The notes: a model not told the origin generated them from the letters alone. A DNA stretch of 64,000 nt from Nitrosomonas sp. (GCF_019635155.1 NZ_JAHBZY010000010.1:1-64000); one strand, 5' to 3'. Positions 7,504-15,607 are shown, numbered from the stretch's first letter. Numbers and translations: made by a program.

Positions 7504-8778
7504 GACCCCTGCACAATCTCCCATGCTAATCAAATAACCCACTAAAATAGTGAGAGGTAAAAGAGAGTTGGAGCAAAAGATGCAAATGAGATTTGGAACA
7601 CTGGAATTAGCAGAGCGATTGAAGCGAGATAATGTTCTGATGAAGATTGATGCGCTGATTGACTGGGAGGAATTACGTCCGAAGCTTACGGGTTTATACA
7701 AGCGCGAGTTATCGCATGGTGGAGGACAGGAACCGTTTGATACGCTGATGATGTTCAAAGCGATCCTGCTGGGTCAGTGGCATAGTTTATCGGATGCCGC
7801 GTTGGAGCAAGCGCTGTGTGTACGCATTGATTTTCTACAATTCTGTGGATTGTCCTTGTCGGATGCGATACCGGACGAAACTACTTTGTGCCGGTTCCGT
7901 AATCGGCTAGTGAGCGGCGACCGGCTAGATGATCTGCTGGCCTCTATTAATGAACAGCTTCAATCAAACGGATTAATGATCAAGGGTGCGACGGGAGCGG
8001 TAATTGATGCCACGTTAATTGAGTCAGCGGCACGCCCTAAAAAGACTATCACCCTGGAGGTGGATGCCGAAGGTAAGGCTGTTCAGTTTGAAGATGGCAG
8101 TCAGCCTGGAATCAGTTGTACCGAAGAACAAAGTGCGGATCCGGATGCGACTTGGCTAAAGAAAGGCAAGAAGTCGCAGTTTGGCTACCGCAGTTACCTG
8201 GTAGTGGACGCACAAGACGGCTATGTGCGTGGGGTTCACACCGCCCCTGCTAACCAGAGCGAAATGATACATTTCGAGGCAGCTATCGATGTTGCGCATA
8301 TCGAGGCGAGTCGGGTGTATGCTGACAAGGGATCCACCAGCAATGCCAATCGGCAATTTCTAAGAAAGCAAAAGATCAAGAGCGCAATCATGCATCGCGC
8401 GTATAAAAACAAACCACTCTCAATACGCCAGAAGCTGGCTGATCAATTGATCAGCAAGAAACGTTATATCGTCGAACAGTGTTTCGGCACAATCAAACGC
8501 TTATTCAGAATGGGACGCGCCAGCTACTTCGGTACGGTAAAAGTCAACGCCCAAATGATACTGAAAAGTATCTGCATGAATCTGAAAAAAGCTGCCAACA
8601 AAATTTTTGTGGACAAGCCGTCAAGGGGATCAATCCGTCCAAATGCTGGATAAGGGTAGAAAACTCCCCTAAAAAATGGGAAAACTTCACTTCCTGCCAA
8701 AAAAACGCATAACCAGTGTCATCCGGAAATTTTCCTCTCTCACTACAGCAAAATTTTCGGGGTTGTGCAGAAGTCTTT
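7501..8778 (+). mobile_element. IS5-family insertion sequence
   Basis: About 1.28 kb. The left end reads AAAGACCCCTGCACAA (from 7501) and the reverse complement of the right end reads AAAGACTTCTGCACAA (from 8778), an imperfect 16-bp terminal inverted repeat. One transposase gene fills the middle, with about 120 bases of non-coding sequence at the right. The flanks (GGAA on the left, CTAC on the right) show no target duplication, and the two sides belong to different Rhs copies. Recombination or deletion next to the element is therefore likely. Exact ends are uncertain by a few bases. Confidence 0.8.
7580..8653 (+). CDS. IS5-family transposase
   Basis: A DDE transposase of about 357 residues from ATG 7580 (a GTG at 7550 would add ten). 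The N-terminal DNA-binding part carries PFDTLMMFKAILLGQWHSLSD and DETTLCRFRNRL, typical of the IS5 family. Catalytic residues are Asp in AVIDATLI (about residue 142), Asp in VYADKGS (about 248) and Glu in YIVEQCFGTIKRLF (about 299). Length is normal and no frameshift is seen, so it may still be active. It interrupts the Rhs array and may have driven its rearrangement. Confidence 0.92.
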   Translation: MQMRFGTLELAERLKRDNVLMKIDALIDWEELRPKLTGLYKRELSHGGGQEPFDTLMMFKAILLGQWHSLSDAALEQALCVRIDFLQFCGLSLSDAIPDETTLCRFRNRLVSGDRLDDLLASINEQLQSNGLMIKGATGAVIDATLIESAARPKKTITLEVDAEGKAVQFEDGSQPGISCTEEQSADPDATWLKKGKKSQFGYRSYLVVDAQDGYVRGVHTAPANQSEMIHFEAAIDVAHIEASRVYADKGSTSNANRQFLRKQKIKSAIMHRAYKNKPLSIRQKLADQLISKKRYIVEQCFGTIKRLFRMGRASYFGTVKVNAQMILKSICMNLKKAANKIFVDKPSRGSIRPNAG

Positions 8779-9220
8779 CTACGGGTATGTGGGGCAGAGT
8801 CCGTTGGGTTTTGTGGATCCTCTTGGATTAGATGTAACGATAGCACTTTATCCCGGTGCTTTTGTATTTGGGCATGTAGGTATTGGAGTTAACACACTCA
8901 ATACAACAGGATTTTATCCTGTAGCTGATGCATCAAATTCAAAAATTCTTAATGGACTATCAGTATCAGGTGTAATGCAATCAGATGTGCAAACACCCAT
9001 AAAGCCAATTACTATCCCGACGACTCCAGAGCAAGATCAAGCTATTCAAGCTGCAATCAACCGTCGTGTGCAGTACCCTGGCAATTATCGTCTATATGAT
9101 AGAAATTGCACTACAACAGTACGAGATGCGCTTCGTGCTGGTGGAATTAATACACCGCAAACTATTCTTCCAGGGAATCTATTTTATAACTTGCAGCAAC
9201 AATACAGATCGGCTCAATAA
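8765..9220 (+). CDS. Rhs C-terminal toxin tip, permuted NlpC/P60-like (second copy)
   Basis: A 151-residue frame that opens at a GTG inside the right inverted repeat of the IS5-family element, so the core is reduced to its last residues (YGYVGQSPLGFVDPLGL). The tip is a close paralogue of the one at 1-411, with the same spacing of GHVGIG (His) and YDRNCTTTVRD (Cys) and a conserved TPEQDQAIQAAINRR between them. The permuted NlpC/P60 (DUF4105-like) fold is inferred as for the first copy. Its stop overlaps the start of the paired membrane protein. The insertion has separated it from any Rhs core. Confidence 0.78.
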   Translation: MQKSFYGYVGQSPLGFVDPLGLDVTIALYPGAFVFGHVGIGVNTLNTTGFYPVADASNSKILNGLSVSGVMQSDVQTPIKPITIPTTPEQDQAIQAAINRRVQYPGNYRLYDRNCTTTVRDALRAGGINTPQTILPGNLFYNLQQQYRSAQ

Positions 9221-9555
9221 TGAGCATGACAAAATTTATTACCTTGTTTGCAATAGTTGCTGGAGTTTTTGTTCCATTAATATTCAAAGTAATTTCATCG
9301 GTAATCTCAGTGTTCCCACCGATACTTGTAAACATAATGCTCATTGTCTGGCCCAGTTCTTTGATAATGTTAGCGCCAAGTAGTAGCGAAAGCTTTTTCT
9401 CAGAAGCTTTCTTAATTTCGATAGCTGTGAATGTCATTCTATATGCTGTCATAGGTGCGGCCATTTGGTATGGCTTCTTCATGAAGAATTACTGGGTACT
9501 TTTTATACTTGCCATGGTGATGGGTTATATATGGTGGAATTTGCTGACTCTTTGA
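9220..9555 (+). CDS. Putative membrane immunity protein (second copy)
   Basis: A 111-residue hydrophobic protein, homologous along its whole length to the one at 408-743 (shared VPLIFK, PSS.ESFF, AIWYGFFMKNYW, WWNLLTL). It has three or four membrane segments. The ATG overlaps the toxin stop by one base. The matching toxin-partner pair at the other end of the array supports cognate immunity. Differences between the copies are scattered, which suggests an old duplication or separate acquisition. Confidence 0.65.
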   Translation: MSMTKFITLFAIVAGVFVPLIFKVISSVISVFPPILVNIMLIVWPSSLIMLAPSSSESFFSEAFLISIAVNVILYAVIGAAIWYGFFMKNYWVLFILAMVMGYIWWNLLTL

Positions 9556-9562
9556 GAATGAA

Positions 9563-9613
9563 GTAAGTAGTCCAGATAAGCTAGTGTCTTCTAGGGCTAA
9601 CAATGCCAAGTGA
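9563..9613 (+). repeat. Cassette-boundary repeat, copy D
   Basis: AAGTAGTCCAGATAAGCTAG ... TCTAGGGCTAACAATGCCAAG, eight bases after the immunity stop. It shares the ATAAGCT centre and the AACAATGCCAAG tail with copy B. The inverted-repeat arms are degenerate. Confidence 0.5.
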
Positions 9614-9633
9614 TGCAAAACCTCTTTTAGCCC

Positions 9634-9923
9634 ATGAGAGTTCCAAAAAAGCCATTTGCCTTATTCCCAGTAAGTGTGTTGATTGCTCTGAGCACCATCT
9701 TGGTTGAAAGGTTATTTTGGCATATCGGCTATTCAAATTATTTGCTGTTGCTGAGCATTCTTGCTTTGCTGCATATCGTCGTTAGCGCCATGATAATCAA
9801 AGAAAAATCAGATAATTTCTGTTGCGGTTGGGCGCTGTAGTTATATTGATCATTGGTCAACGGTGGCTCATCGAGCTGAGTGCGATGCTAATGATTTGGA
9901 ATGTCCGCGGATTTGCGCCATAG
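9634..9923 (+). pseudogene. Frameshifted small membrane protein, possible orphan immunity gene
   Basis: The first frame (9634-9840) encodes 68 residues with two membrane segments (FALFPVSVLIALSTILV; YLLLLSILALLHIVVSAMI) and stops soon after KEKSDNF. Changing frame near 9820 continues with a third hydrophobic segment, RLGAVVILIIGQRWLIEL, up to TAG 9921-9923. A single indel in a roughly 95-residue membrane protein explains this best. A boundary repeat follows at once, as after the other immunity genes, so it may be the last cassette's partner gene. The start is uncertain. Confidence 0.42.
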
Positions 9924-9926
9924 CAG

Positions 9927-9976
9927 CCGGTCTGAATAAGCTTGCGCCCCCCAGGGGCGTTGCATCATCAAGAATT
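9927..9976 (+). repeat. Cassette-boundary repeat, copy E (end of array)
   Basis: GCCGGTCTGAATAAGCTTGC, then a GC-rich hairpin CGCCCCCCAGGGGCG, then GCATCATCAAG. The pieces match copy B with an inserted hairpin. It is the last recognisable element of the Rhs array. Confidence 0.4.
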
Positions 9977-10324
9977 TGCGGTGGAACATGCGGTTTTTTC
10001 TTGCATGATTGCCGCGATTAACTCTTCAAATACTACCCCGGCTTCCCCATCCGGTATTCAGCAGGGCTGACTCAGTAGATAAATTCCCGCGGAATGGATA
10101 TAATTCGCTGAATAATTAGCCTTTAAAAGTAAGCAAAAAAACCAATCTATCCATTCACCTCTTCACGACTGTCCGCGTTGTTAAATTACGAACCACCGTA
10201 TGTTTTCTTTTCTGTTTTGTTTTTAAGCACGTACCCGGTGAATGATGTTGCGAGAACATGGGATGCAACCGGCAAATTGTTGATGGGCCTTTGATCATTA
10301 GATAATTTTTATTCTGGAGGAAAA
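9977..10324. other. Intergenic region upstream of mclA
   Basis: About 350 bases without a supported gene. The only clear signal is the ribosome site CTGGAGGAAAAATG just before mclA. AT-rich stretches around 10095-10140 could hold a promoter, but no convincing -35/-10 pair was chosen. Confidence 0.4.
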
Positions 10325-11275
10325 ATGAGTCACACGCTTTATGAAACAAAAATTCAGCGAGTACAGCGCTGCGAACTGGCGGTTCCAGGTTCCAGCCCCG
10401 GCATGTTTGAAAAGGCGCTGAATAGCGGTGTTGATTTTGTTTTCCTGGATTTGGAAGACGCGGTTGCGCCGGACGATAAAGTTCAAGCACGTAAAAATGT
10501 TATTCAAGCGCTTAACGACTTGGATTGGAGAGGTCACGGCATTACCGTTTCGGTGCGTATCAATGGTTTGGATACGCAATATATGGTGCGCGATGTGGTT
10601 GATCTGGTCGAGCAAGCGGGCGGTAAGATCGATACGCTGCTGATCCCGAAAGCCGGCGTGTACGCGGATATTTACATGGTACAGGCGATGGTTACCCAGC
10701 TTGAGATGCAGCAGGGATTGAAAAACCGCATCGGTTTGGAAGCGCTGATCGAAACCGCGCTCGGCATGGCCAATGTGGAAGACATTGCGCGCAATGGCGC
10801 GCTGGGACGATTGGAAGCGTTGCATTTCGGCGTAGCCGATTACGCGGCGAGCAATCGCGCCAGAACCACCAATATCGGCGGTTTGAATCCGGATTATCCC
10901 GGCGATCAATGGCATTTTGCTATCAGCCGCATGATTGTCGCTTGCCGTGCTTACGGGTTGCGCCCGATTGATGGGCCGTTCGGCGACATCAAGGATCCCG
11001 ATGGTTATATCCTGGCAGCCAAGCGCGCCGCCGCACTGGGATGTGAGGGTAAATGGGCAATTCATCCGACGCAAATTCCATTGGCAAACGACGTGTTTAC
11101 ACCACCGGAGCGCGAAATCGAAAAAGCCAAGCGCATTCTCGCGGCGCTCAAGGAAGCTGCCGCACAGGGTAAAGGCGCTGCGGCGCTGGATGGCCGTTTG
11201 ATCGATGCGGCATCCGAAAGAATGGCCAATAATGTGGTGAAAATCGCCGACGCGATAGCCGCTAAAAACGGTTAA
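10325..11275 (+). CDS. mclA: Malyl-CoA lyase (CitE family)
   Basis: Cleaves (S)-malyl-CoA to acetyl-CoA and glyoxylate; cytoplasmic and Mg-dependent. The 316-residue protein follows the Methylorubrum-type enzyme closely in remembered sequence: SELAVPGS-like start, FLDLEDAVAPDDK near residue 40, IQALNDLDW, a Glu-containing ALIETALGMANVE, HFGVADYAAS, YGLRPIDGPFGD, and EGKWAIHP before the C-terminal lid. The start has a strong GGAGG site. It lies directly upstream of both subunits of malate-CoA ligase, which supply its substrate, so the three form a functional unit. A general citrate-lyase-like aldolase is the alternative, but the context argues for malyl-CoA. Confidence 0.92.
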   Translation: MSHTLYETKIQRVQRCELAVPGSSPGMFEKALNSGVDFVFLDLEDAVAPDDKVQARKNVIQALNDLDWRGHGITVSVRINGLDTQYMVRDVVDLVEQAGGKIDTLLIPKAGVYADIYMVQAMVTQLEMQQGLKNRIGLEALIETALGMANVEDIARNGALGRLEALHFGVADYAASNRARTTNIGGLNPDYPGDQWHFAISRMIVACRAYGLRPIDGPFGDIKDPDGYILAAKRAAALGCEGKWAIHPTQIPLANDVFTPPEREIEKAKRILAALKEAAAQGKGAAALDGRLIDAASERMANNVVKIADAIAAKNG

Positions 11276-11285
11276 TGATTAATGA

Positions 11286-11312
11286 CTAAAGGCCGCGTTG
11301 AGCGGCCTTTAG
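11286..11312 (+). terminator. Hairpin between mclA and mtkA
   Basis: A perfect 11-bp stem, CTAAAGGCCGC / GCGGCCTTTAG, with loop GTTGA, ten bases after the mclA stop. There is no long T-run, so it may be a partial terminator or an mRNA-stabilising element that sets the mclA to mtkA ratio. Confidence 0.6.
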
Positions 11313-11376
11313 CTTTATGACGAGTGACAATGTAATGATTAATTAACGCAGTAGTTGCGATTATTGGGGAATTGAA

Positions 11377-12555
11377 TTGAATATTCACGAATATCAAGCA
11401 AAGGAAATACTGGCGGAATACGGTGTCAAGATCGCTGAAGGCGGTCTGGCCTATAGCGTGGTGGAAGCCGTGCAACGCGCCAGGGAAATAGAAGGCGACG
11501 TATGGGTCGTCAAGGCACAGATTCATTCCGGTGCGCGCGGTAAAGCGGGCGGCATCAAAGTTTGCAGAACACACGCGGAAGTTGAGCAGGCCGCCGAAAG
11601 CTTGCTCGGTAAAAAATTGGTGACGCATCAAACCGGTCCGGCGGGGAAAATCTGTTCCCGGCTTTATATCGAAGCAGGCACCAACATCGCCAAGGAAATG
11701 TATCTGTCGTTCATGATCGACCGTACCAGTGAACGTGTGATCATTATCGGTTCCGCCGAAGGCGGCATGGAAATCGAGAAACTGGCGGTGACCAATCCGG
11801 AAGCGATTATCAAGATTTACGTCGAACCGGCGGTCGGTTTGCAGGATTTTCAAGCACGTAAAATGGCATTTGCTTTGGGCATCGATGCGGCGCAACTGAA
11901 TCAGGCGGTGAAAACCATCAAAGGCTGCTACCGCGCGCTACGAGACTTGGATGCTAATATTCTGGAAATCAATCCGCTGGTGATTACCGCTAATCACGAC
12001 ATCGTGGCGCTCGACGCGAAAATGGTCTTCGACGAAAACGCATTGTTCCGTCGTCACCGCATTGCTGAGTTGCGCGACAATACCCAAGTTGATCAGCGTG
12101 AAGTCGCAGCTGGAGAGGCCGGTTTGAGTTATGTCGGACTGGACGGCGACATCGGTTGCATGATCAATGGCGCCGGTCTGGCGATGGCGACGATGGATAT
12201 GATCAAACTGGCCGGTGGCGAACCCGCCAACTTCCTCGATGTTGGCGGCGGCGCATCCGCCGAGCGCACCGAAAAAGCGTTCCGCCTGGTGCTGGCGGAT
12301 TCCGGCGTCAAAGCGATGCTGGTCAATATTTTCGCCGGTATCAATCGCTGCGATTGGATCGCCGAAGGTGTGGTGCAAGCCGTCAAGAACATCGATATGA
12401 AAGTGCCGCTGGTGGTACGTCTATCGGGCACCAACGTGGAAGAAGGCCGCCGCATCATTGCCGACAGCGGTCTGCCGATCATCACCGCCGATACGTTAGC
12501 GGAAGCCGCGGAAAAAGTCGTCCGTGCCCGTAACGAAGTCGTCGCGAAAGCTTAG
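11377..12555 (+). CDS. mtkA: Malate-CoA ligase subunit beta
   Basis: The ATP-grasp beta subunit of the ligase that converts malate, CoA and ATP to malyl-CoA. It has 392 residues and starts [17 protein letters not shown] from a TTG codon with GGGGA six bases upstream. The motif [20 protein letters not shown] and the following [11 protein letters not shown] match malate thiokinase more than succinyl-CoA synthetase in memory. The C-terminal CoA-ligase domain contains [13 protein letters not shown] and [15 protein letters not shown]. The alpha subunit starts nine bases after its stop. The mclA neighbour supports malate as substrate; succinate activity cannot be excluded. Confidence 0.88.
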   Translation: MNIHEYQAKEILAEYGVKIAEGGLAYSVVEAVQRAREIEGDVWVVKAQIHSGARGKAGGIKVCRTHAEVEQAAESLLGKKLVTHQTGPAGKICSRLYIEAGTNIAKEMYLSFMIDRTSERVIIIGSAEGGMEIEKLAVTNPEAIIKIYVEPAVGLQDFQARKMAFALGIDAAQLNQAVKTIKGCYRALRDLDANILEINPLVITANHDIVALDAKMVFDENALFRRHRIAELRDNTQVDQREVAAGEAGLSYVGLDGDIGCMINGAGLAMATMDMIKLAGGEPANFLDVGGGASAERTEKAFRLVLADSGVKAMLVNIFAGINRCDWIAEGVVQAVKNIDMKVPLVVRLSGTNVEEGRRIIADSGLPIITADTLAEAAEKVVRARNEVVAKA

Positions 12556-12564
12556 GAGTATAAA

Positions 12565-13452
12565 GTGGCGATATTAATCAACGAAAAAACACGCATTATT
12601 GTTCAAGGGTTTACTGGCAGAATCGGTACCTTTCACGCGCAGGAAATGATCGACTACGGTTCCAACGTGGTTGGTGGCGTCACACCCGGAAAAGGCGGGC
12701 AAACGCACCTCGGATTACCAGTATTCAACACGGTTAAGGAAGCCGTCGAGCAAGCCGGCGCGGAAGCCAGCATCGTCTTCGTGCCACCCGCTTTTGCCGC
12801 GGATTCGATCATGGAAGCTGCCGATGCCGGTATTAAATACTGCGTCTCGATTACCGACGGTATTCCGACACAAGACATGATGACGGTGAAAAACTTTCTG
12901 CGCCGTTTTCCGAAAGAAGACCGCATGCTGCTGACCGGCCCGAACTGCGCCGGAACCATCAGCCCGGGCCGCGCGATGCTCGGCATCATGCCCGGCCATA
13001 TTTACATCCGCGGCAATGTCGGCGTGGTCGGTCGTTCCGGTACCTTGGGCTATGAAGCCGCCGACCAAATGCGCGCGCTCGGTATCGGCATTACCACTTC
13101 CGTCGGTATCGGCGGCGACCCGATCCCCGGCAGCTCGCACCGCGACATTCTGGAGAGATTGGAGCAAGATCCGGAAACCAAAATCGCGTTGATGATCGGC
13201 GAAATCGGCGGCCCGCAAGAAGTCGAAGCCGGACAATTCGCCAAAGAAAACATGAGCAAACCGCTGGTCGCTTACATCGCTGGTTTGACCGCACCCGAAG
13301 GCCGCCGCATGGGCCACGCCGGGGCGATCATTTCGTCTGCCGGTGAAAGCGCCGCCGAAAAGGTCGCAATGCTGAAAGAACTCGGCGTCACCATCTGCCC
13401 GACCCCGTCACTGATGGGACAAACCATCGCGGAAGTGCTGGCGAAGCTGTAA
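12565..13452 (+). CDS. mtkB: Malate-CoA ligase subunit alpha
   Basis: The CoA-binding, phosphohistidine-carrying subunit. It has 295 residues and starts at GTG with AGGAG upstream. The N-terminal CoA-binding fold shows RIIVQGFTGRIGTFHAQEM and GGVTPGKGGQTHLG, and GPNCAGTISPG lies near residue 130. MGHAGAII near residue 250 contains the histidine phosphorylated during catalysis. Residue patterns follow MtkB of serine-cycle bacteria. It is the last gene of the operon, with a strong terminator about 40 bases later. Confidence 0.9.
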   Translation: MAILINEKTRIIVQGFTGRIGTFHAQEMIDYGSNVVGGVTPGKGGQTHLGLPVFNTVKEAVEQAGAEASIVFVPPAFAADSIMEAADAGIKYCVSITDGIPTQDMMTVKNFLRRFPKEDRMLLTGPNCAGTISPGRAMLGIMPGHIYIRGNVGVVGRSGTLGYEAADQMRALGIGITTSVGIGGDPIPGSSHRDILERLEQDPETKIALMIGEIGGPQEVEAGQFAKENMSKPLVAYIAGLTAPEGRRMGHAGAIISSAGESAAEKVAMLKELGVTICPTPSLMGQTIAEVLAKL

Positions 13453-13490
13453 TTCTGTCATTGTAGTTGTTGTTAAAATTAGTTAAAACA

Positions 13491-13524
13491 AAAAACCCGG
13501 AGGCGTTAACCTCCGGGTTTTTTG
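13491..13524 (+). terminator. Rho-independent terminator after mtkB
   Basis: The stem AACCCGGAGG / CCTCCGGGTT with loop CGTTAA is followed by a T-run and preceded by an A-run, so it could also work on the opposite strand. It closes the mclA-mtkA-mtkB operon. Confidence 0.92.
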
Positions 13525-13842
13525 TTTTGCCGCGGGAAAAATAATGCGAAACCGAAATTTCAGTTATTTATAAGAAATCCGGTATCAAAAAGCAAAAGGG
13601 GCTTTGTCTGAAAGATCTGCGATAAGTTACTTTAAAGAGCCTTATCTACTCGGGATATTTTTCCGGTAAGATGCTGAGAAATAGCACCTTACGAAGGACA
13701 AATGACATCTGTTCCGATAGAGATGGATTGGTTAGAATCTTGTTGCCATTAGGTGGATAGTAGTTTTTTATCTCTGCTATTCATTTCTGAGCAAATATCT
13801 CGTAGCGGTATGGTCAAAAATTATCGATAAAGGAAAATACTG
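13525..13842. other. Intergenic region upstream of the vWA/PEP-CTERM gene
   Basis: About 320 bases with no supported gene. It should contain the promoter of the PEP-CTERM gene, but I found no clear sigma-70 or sigma-54 pair. A weak purine-rich ribosome site (AAAGGAAAA) precedes ATG 13843. Confidence 0.4.
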
Positions 13843-14841
13843 ATGAAACAAATTATCAAACATTGGCTTGCAGTTTCCGCAGTAGCATCATTTGGATTCG
13901 GTGTATCGAGTGCATCGTTGGCTGCAGTGGCGGTATCGTGGACAGGACCCTCTCCTCTTGCAACGTATTCTGTAGGTGAAGTGGTGAATCCGTTTGGTAA
14001 TGCCAATGCCAGCGGCATCATTGGTGGTACCGGTCTCGACCTTGCTTTGGTGCTTGATTCATCCGGCAGCATGGGAATTATAGATAGCGGAAAAACGCGC
14101 AACGCTTGGTTGGAAGAAGCTTCTACCGCGCTGGTAAATGCGCTGCCGGTGAGTAGTACTTCGGTTGCCGTAGTCGATTTCGATAGTAGTGCTTCGCTTC
14201 TTCAAGGACTTACACCGTTATCCAGCGACTCAGCTTCGGTGCTTTCGGCAATCGCAGCAATTGATGCTTCGGGCGGAACAGCCATTGACGCAGGTATCGA
14301 TCGCGCAACTACCGAGCTTATCGGTTCCAATCATACCGATGGCCGCACCCAAATGATGGTGGTGGTGTCAGACGGCGAGAGCAATCGCGCTGCTGCAGTT
14401 GCCAGTGCTGCTGCCGCACTGGGTTTCGGTGTCGATGCTATTCATACTGTAGGTATTCCTGGCCATGACGTGTTGACGATGCAGAGTATCGCTACTGCAG
14501 GGAACGGCATCTATACTAACGCCAGCGATCTAACCGGTTTAGTGGATCTGTTCAATGGCACGGCTGGCAATCTGGTTGGTATCGATCACGTGGATGTAAC
14601 GATGAATGATGGTTCGTTCATCAGCCATATCGCTATTGATGGCCTGGGTAACTTCGTACTACCCAACGCCACACTATTCTTTGGTGCCAATATCTTCACT
14701 GCGGTTGCATATGACACGGTAGGCAATAGCGCTACAGCGGAACTGATACTCACCGCTGTACCTGAACCTAGCACCTACGCAATGCTTGGCATGGGCTTAG
14801 TGCTGATCGGGTGGATAAGTCGTCGCCGTATTGCCGACTAA
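13843..14841 (+). CDS. Secreted von Willebrand factor A protein with PEP-CTERM anchor
   Basis: A 332-residue exported protein. Residues 1-28 are a signal peptide ending ASLA. A vWA domain follows from about residue 62: LALVLDSSGSMG is the DxSxS metal site, GGTAIDAG supplies the Thr and VVVSDGES the distal Asp, so the MIDAS looks complete. A beta-rich segment precedes the C-terminal sorting signal: VPEPSTYAMLGMG, a membrane helix and the basic tail SRRRIAD. Such signals are processed by exosortase/EpsH systems linked to exopolysaccharide. No exosortase is in this window. A role in adhesion or surface matrix is inferred. It is monocistronic and ends at a terminator. Confidence 0.9.
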   Translation: MKQIIKHWLAVSAVASFGFGVSSASLAAVAVSWTGPSPLATYSVGEVVNPFGNANASGIIGGTGLDLALVLDSSGSMGIIDSGKTRNAWLEEASTALVNALPVSSTSVAVVDFDSSASLLQGLTPLSSDSASVLSAIAAIDASGGTAIDAGIDRATTELIGSNHTDGRTQMMVVVSDGESNRAAAVASAAAALGFGVDAIHTVGIPGHDVLTMQSIATAGNGIYTNASDLTGLVDLFNGTAGNLVGIDHVDVTMNDGSFISHIAIDGLGNFVLPNATLFFGANIFTAVAYDTVGNSATAELILTAVPEPSTYAMLGMGLVLIGWISRRRIAD

Positions 14842-14865
14842 CGAGGAAGCTGCACCATGTAAATG

Positions 14866-14898
14866 AAGGTCGCATTCTTACATGATGCGGCCTTTTTT
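14866..14898 (+). terminator. Rho-independent terminator after the PEP-CTERM gene
   Basis: The stem AAGGTCGCAT / ATGCGGCCTT has one G-U wobble and a nine-base loop, followed by a T-run, 24 bases after the stop. Confidence 0.85.
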
Positions 14899-15283
14899 GT
14901 TGCTAGCGATATCATTCGAGCAAATCACTCTAAAATTTTTAGAAGCCATCAGGTAAATGTTGGACTCCCTTTGTTAGCTTAATTTATAACTAATGATAGT
15001 GTCGTCCGATGAGGTAGGCCGAACGTAAGGTTAACCGCTTTATTGATTGAACAAATCGATTTATTTCGCAGTGCATTCGAATACACCCAATAACGCTATC
15101 CTTTCTGCATGAATGCCATTGCTATTTTGCCGGATCATTTTCACTGCATTTAAGCACTATTTCACACCGATGCGGATTTTTTAATTCCATGGGGTCGTTG
15201 ATAGCAAAGTCGCGCGCAAGAGTTATTGCACCGAATTATAATGAGGTATGAAATAACAAGTGGCCTGATTATCGGGCAATAAT
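14899..15283. other. Intergenic region, nothing recognised
   Basis: About 385 bases, AT-rich, with short frames only. No RNA gene, repeat or clear promoter could be supported. Confidence 0.35.
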
Positions 15284-15544
15284 ATGGATTTCTCGATTGT
15301 TACCTTTTGTTTGGTTGCCCTATCCATGGGGTTTGCTAACGTTTGCGGTACCTTGTATTTCATTAACCTCAGTAATAAAAACCCGCATGCTGCGGCGTTT
15401 TGGTCGGCGACGCTGATACTGGCCAATGCATTTACCATTACCAATTATGTCGAGAATCACGCGTATGTCGTGGCAGCGTTTATCGGGACTTACCTGGGTA
15501 CCTATGGAACGCTGAAGTGGCAACAGAGACGGGAAAGCAGTTGA
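15284..15544 (+). CDS. Small inner-membrane protein of unknown function
   Basis: An 86-residue protein with three hydrophobic segments (about residues 3-28, 36-54 and 58-75) and a short basic tail, KWQQRRESS. The sequence FANVCGTLYFINLSNKNPHAAAFWSATL looks genuinely protein-like, and the frame has few rare codons. There is no clear ribosome site ahead of ATG 15284. It converges on the porin gene, 63 bases away. The family is not recognised. Confidence 0.6.
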   Translation: MDFSIVTFCLVALSMGFANVCGTLYFINLSNKNPHAAAFWSATLILANAFTITNYVENHAYVVAAFIGTYLGTYGTLKWQQRRESS

Positions 15545-15607
15545 TCAATTTGCCGCCAATCGTATTGAGATGCTTGCACGACACTTTCCAGCATTCGCTG
15601 GGCAAGA

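Noticed and set aside
757-9976. Integron-like cassette array with attC sites
   Set aside because: The boundary repeats lack the GTTRRRY/RYYYAAC cores and no integrase gene is present. Core homology explains the array better.
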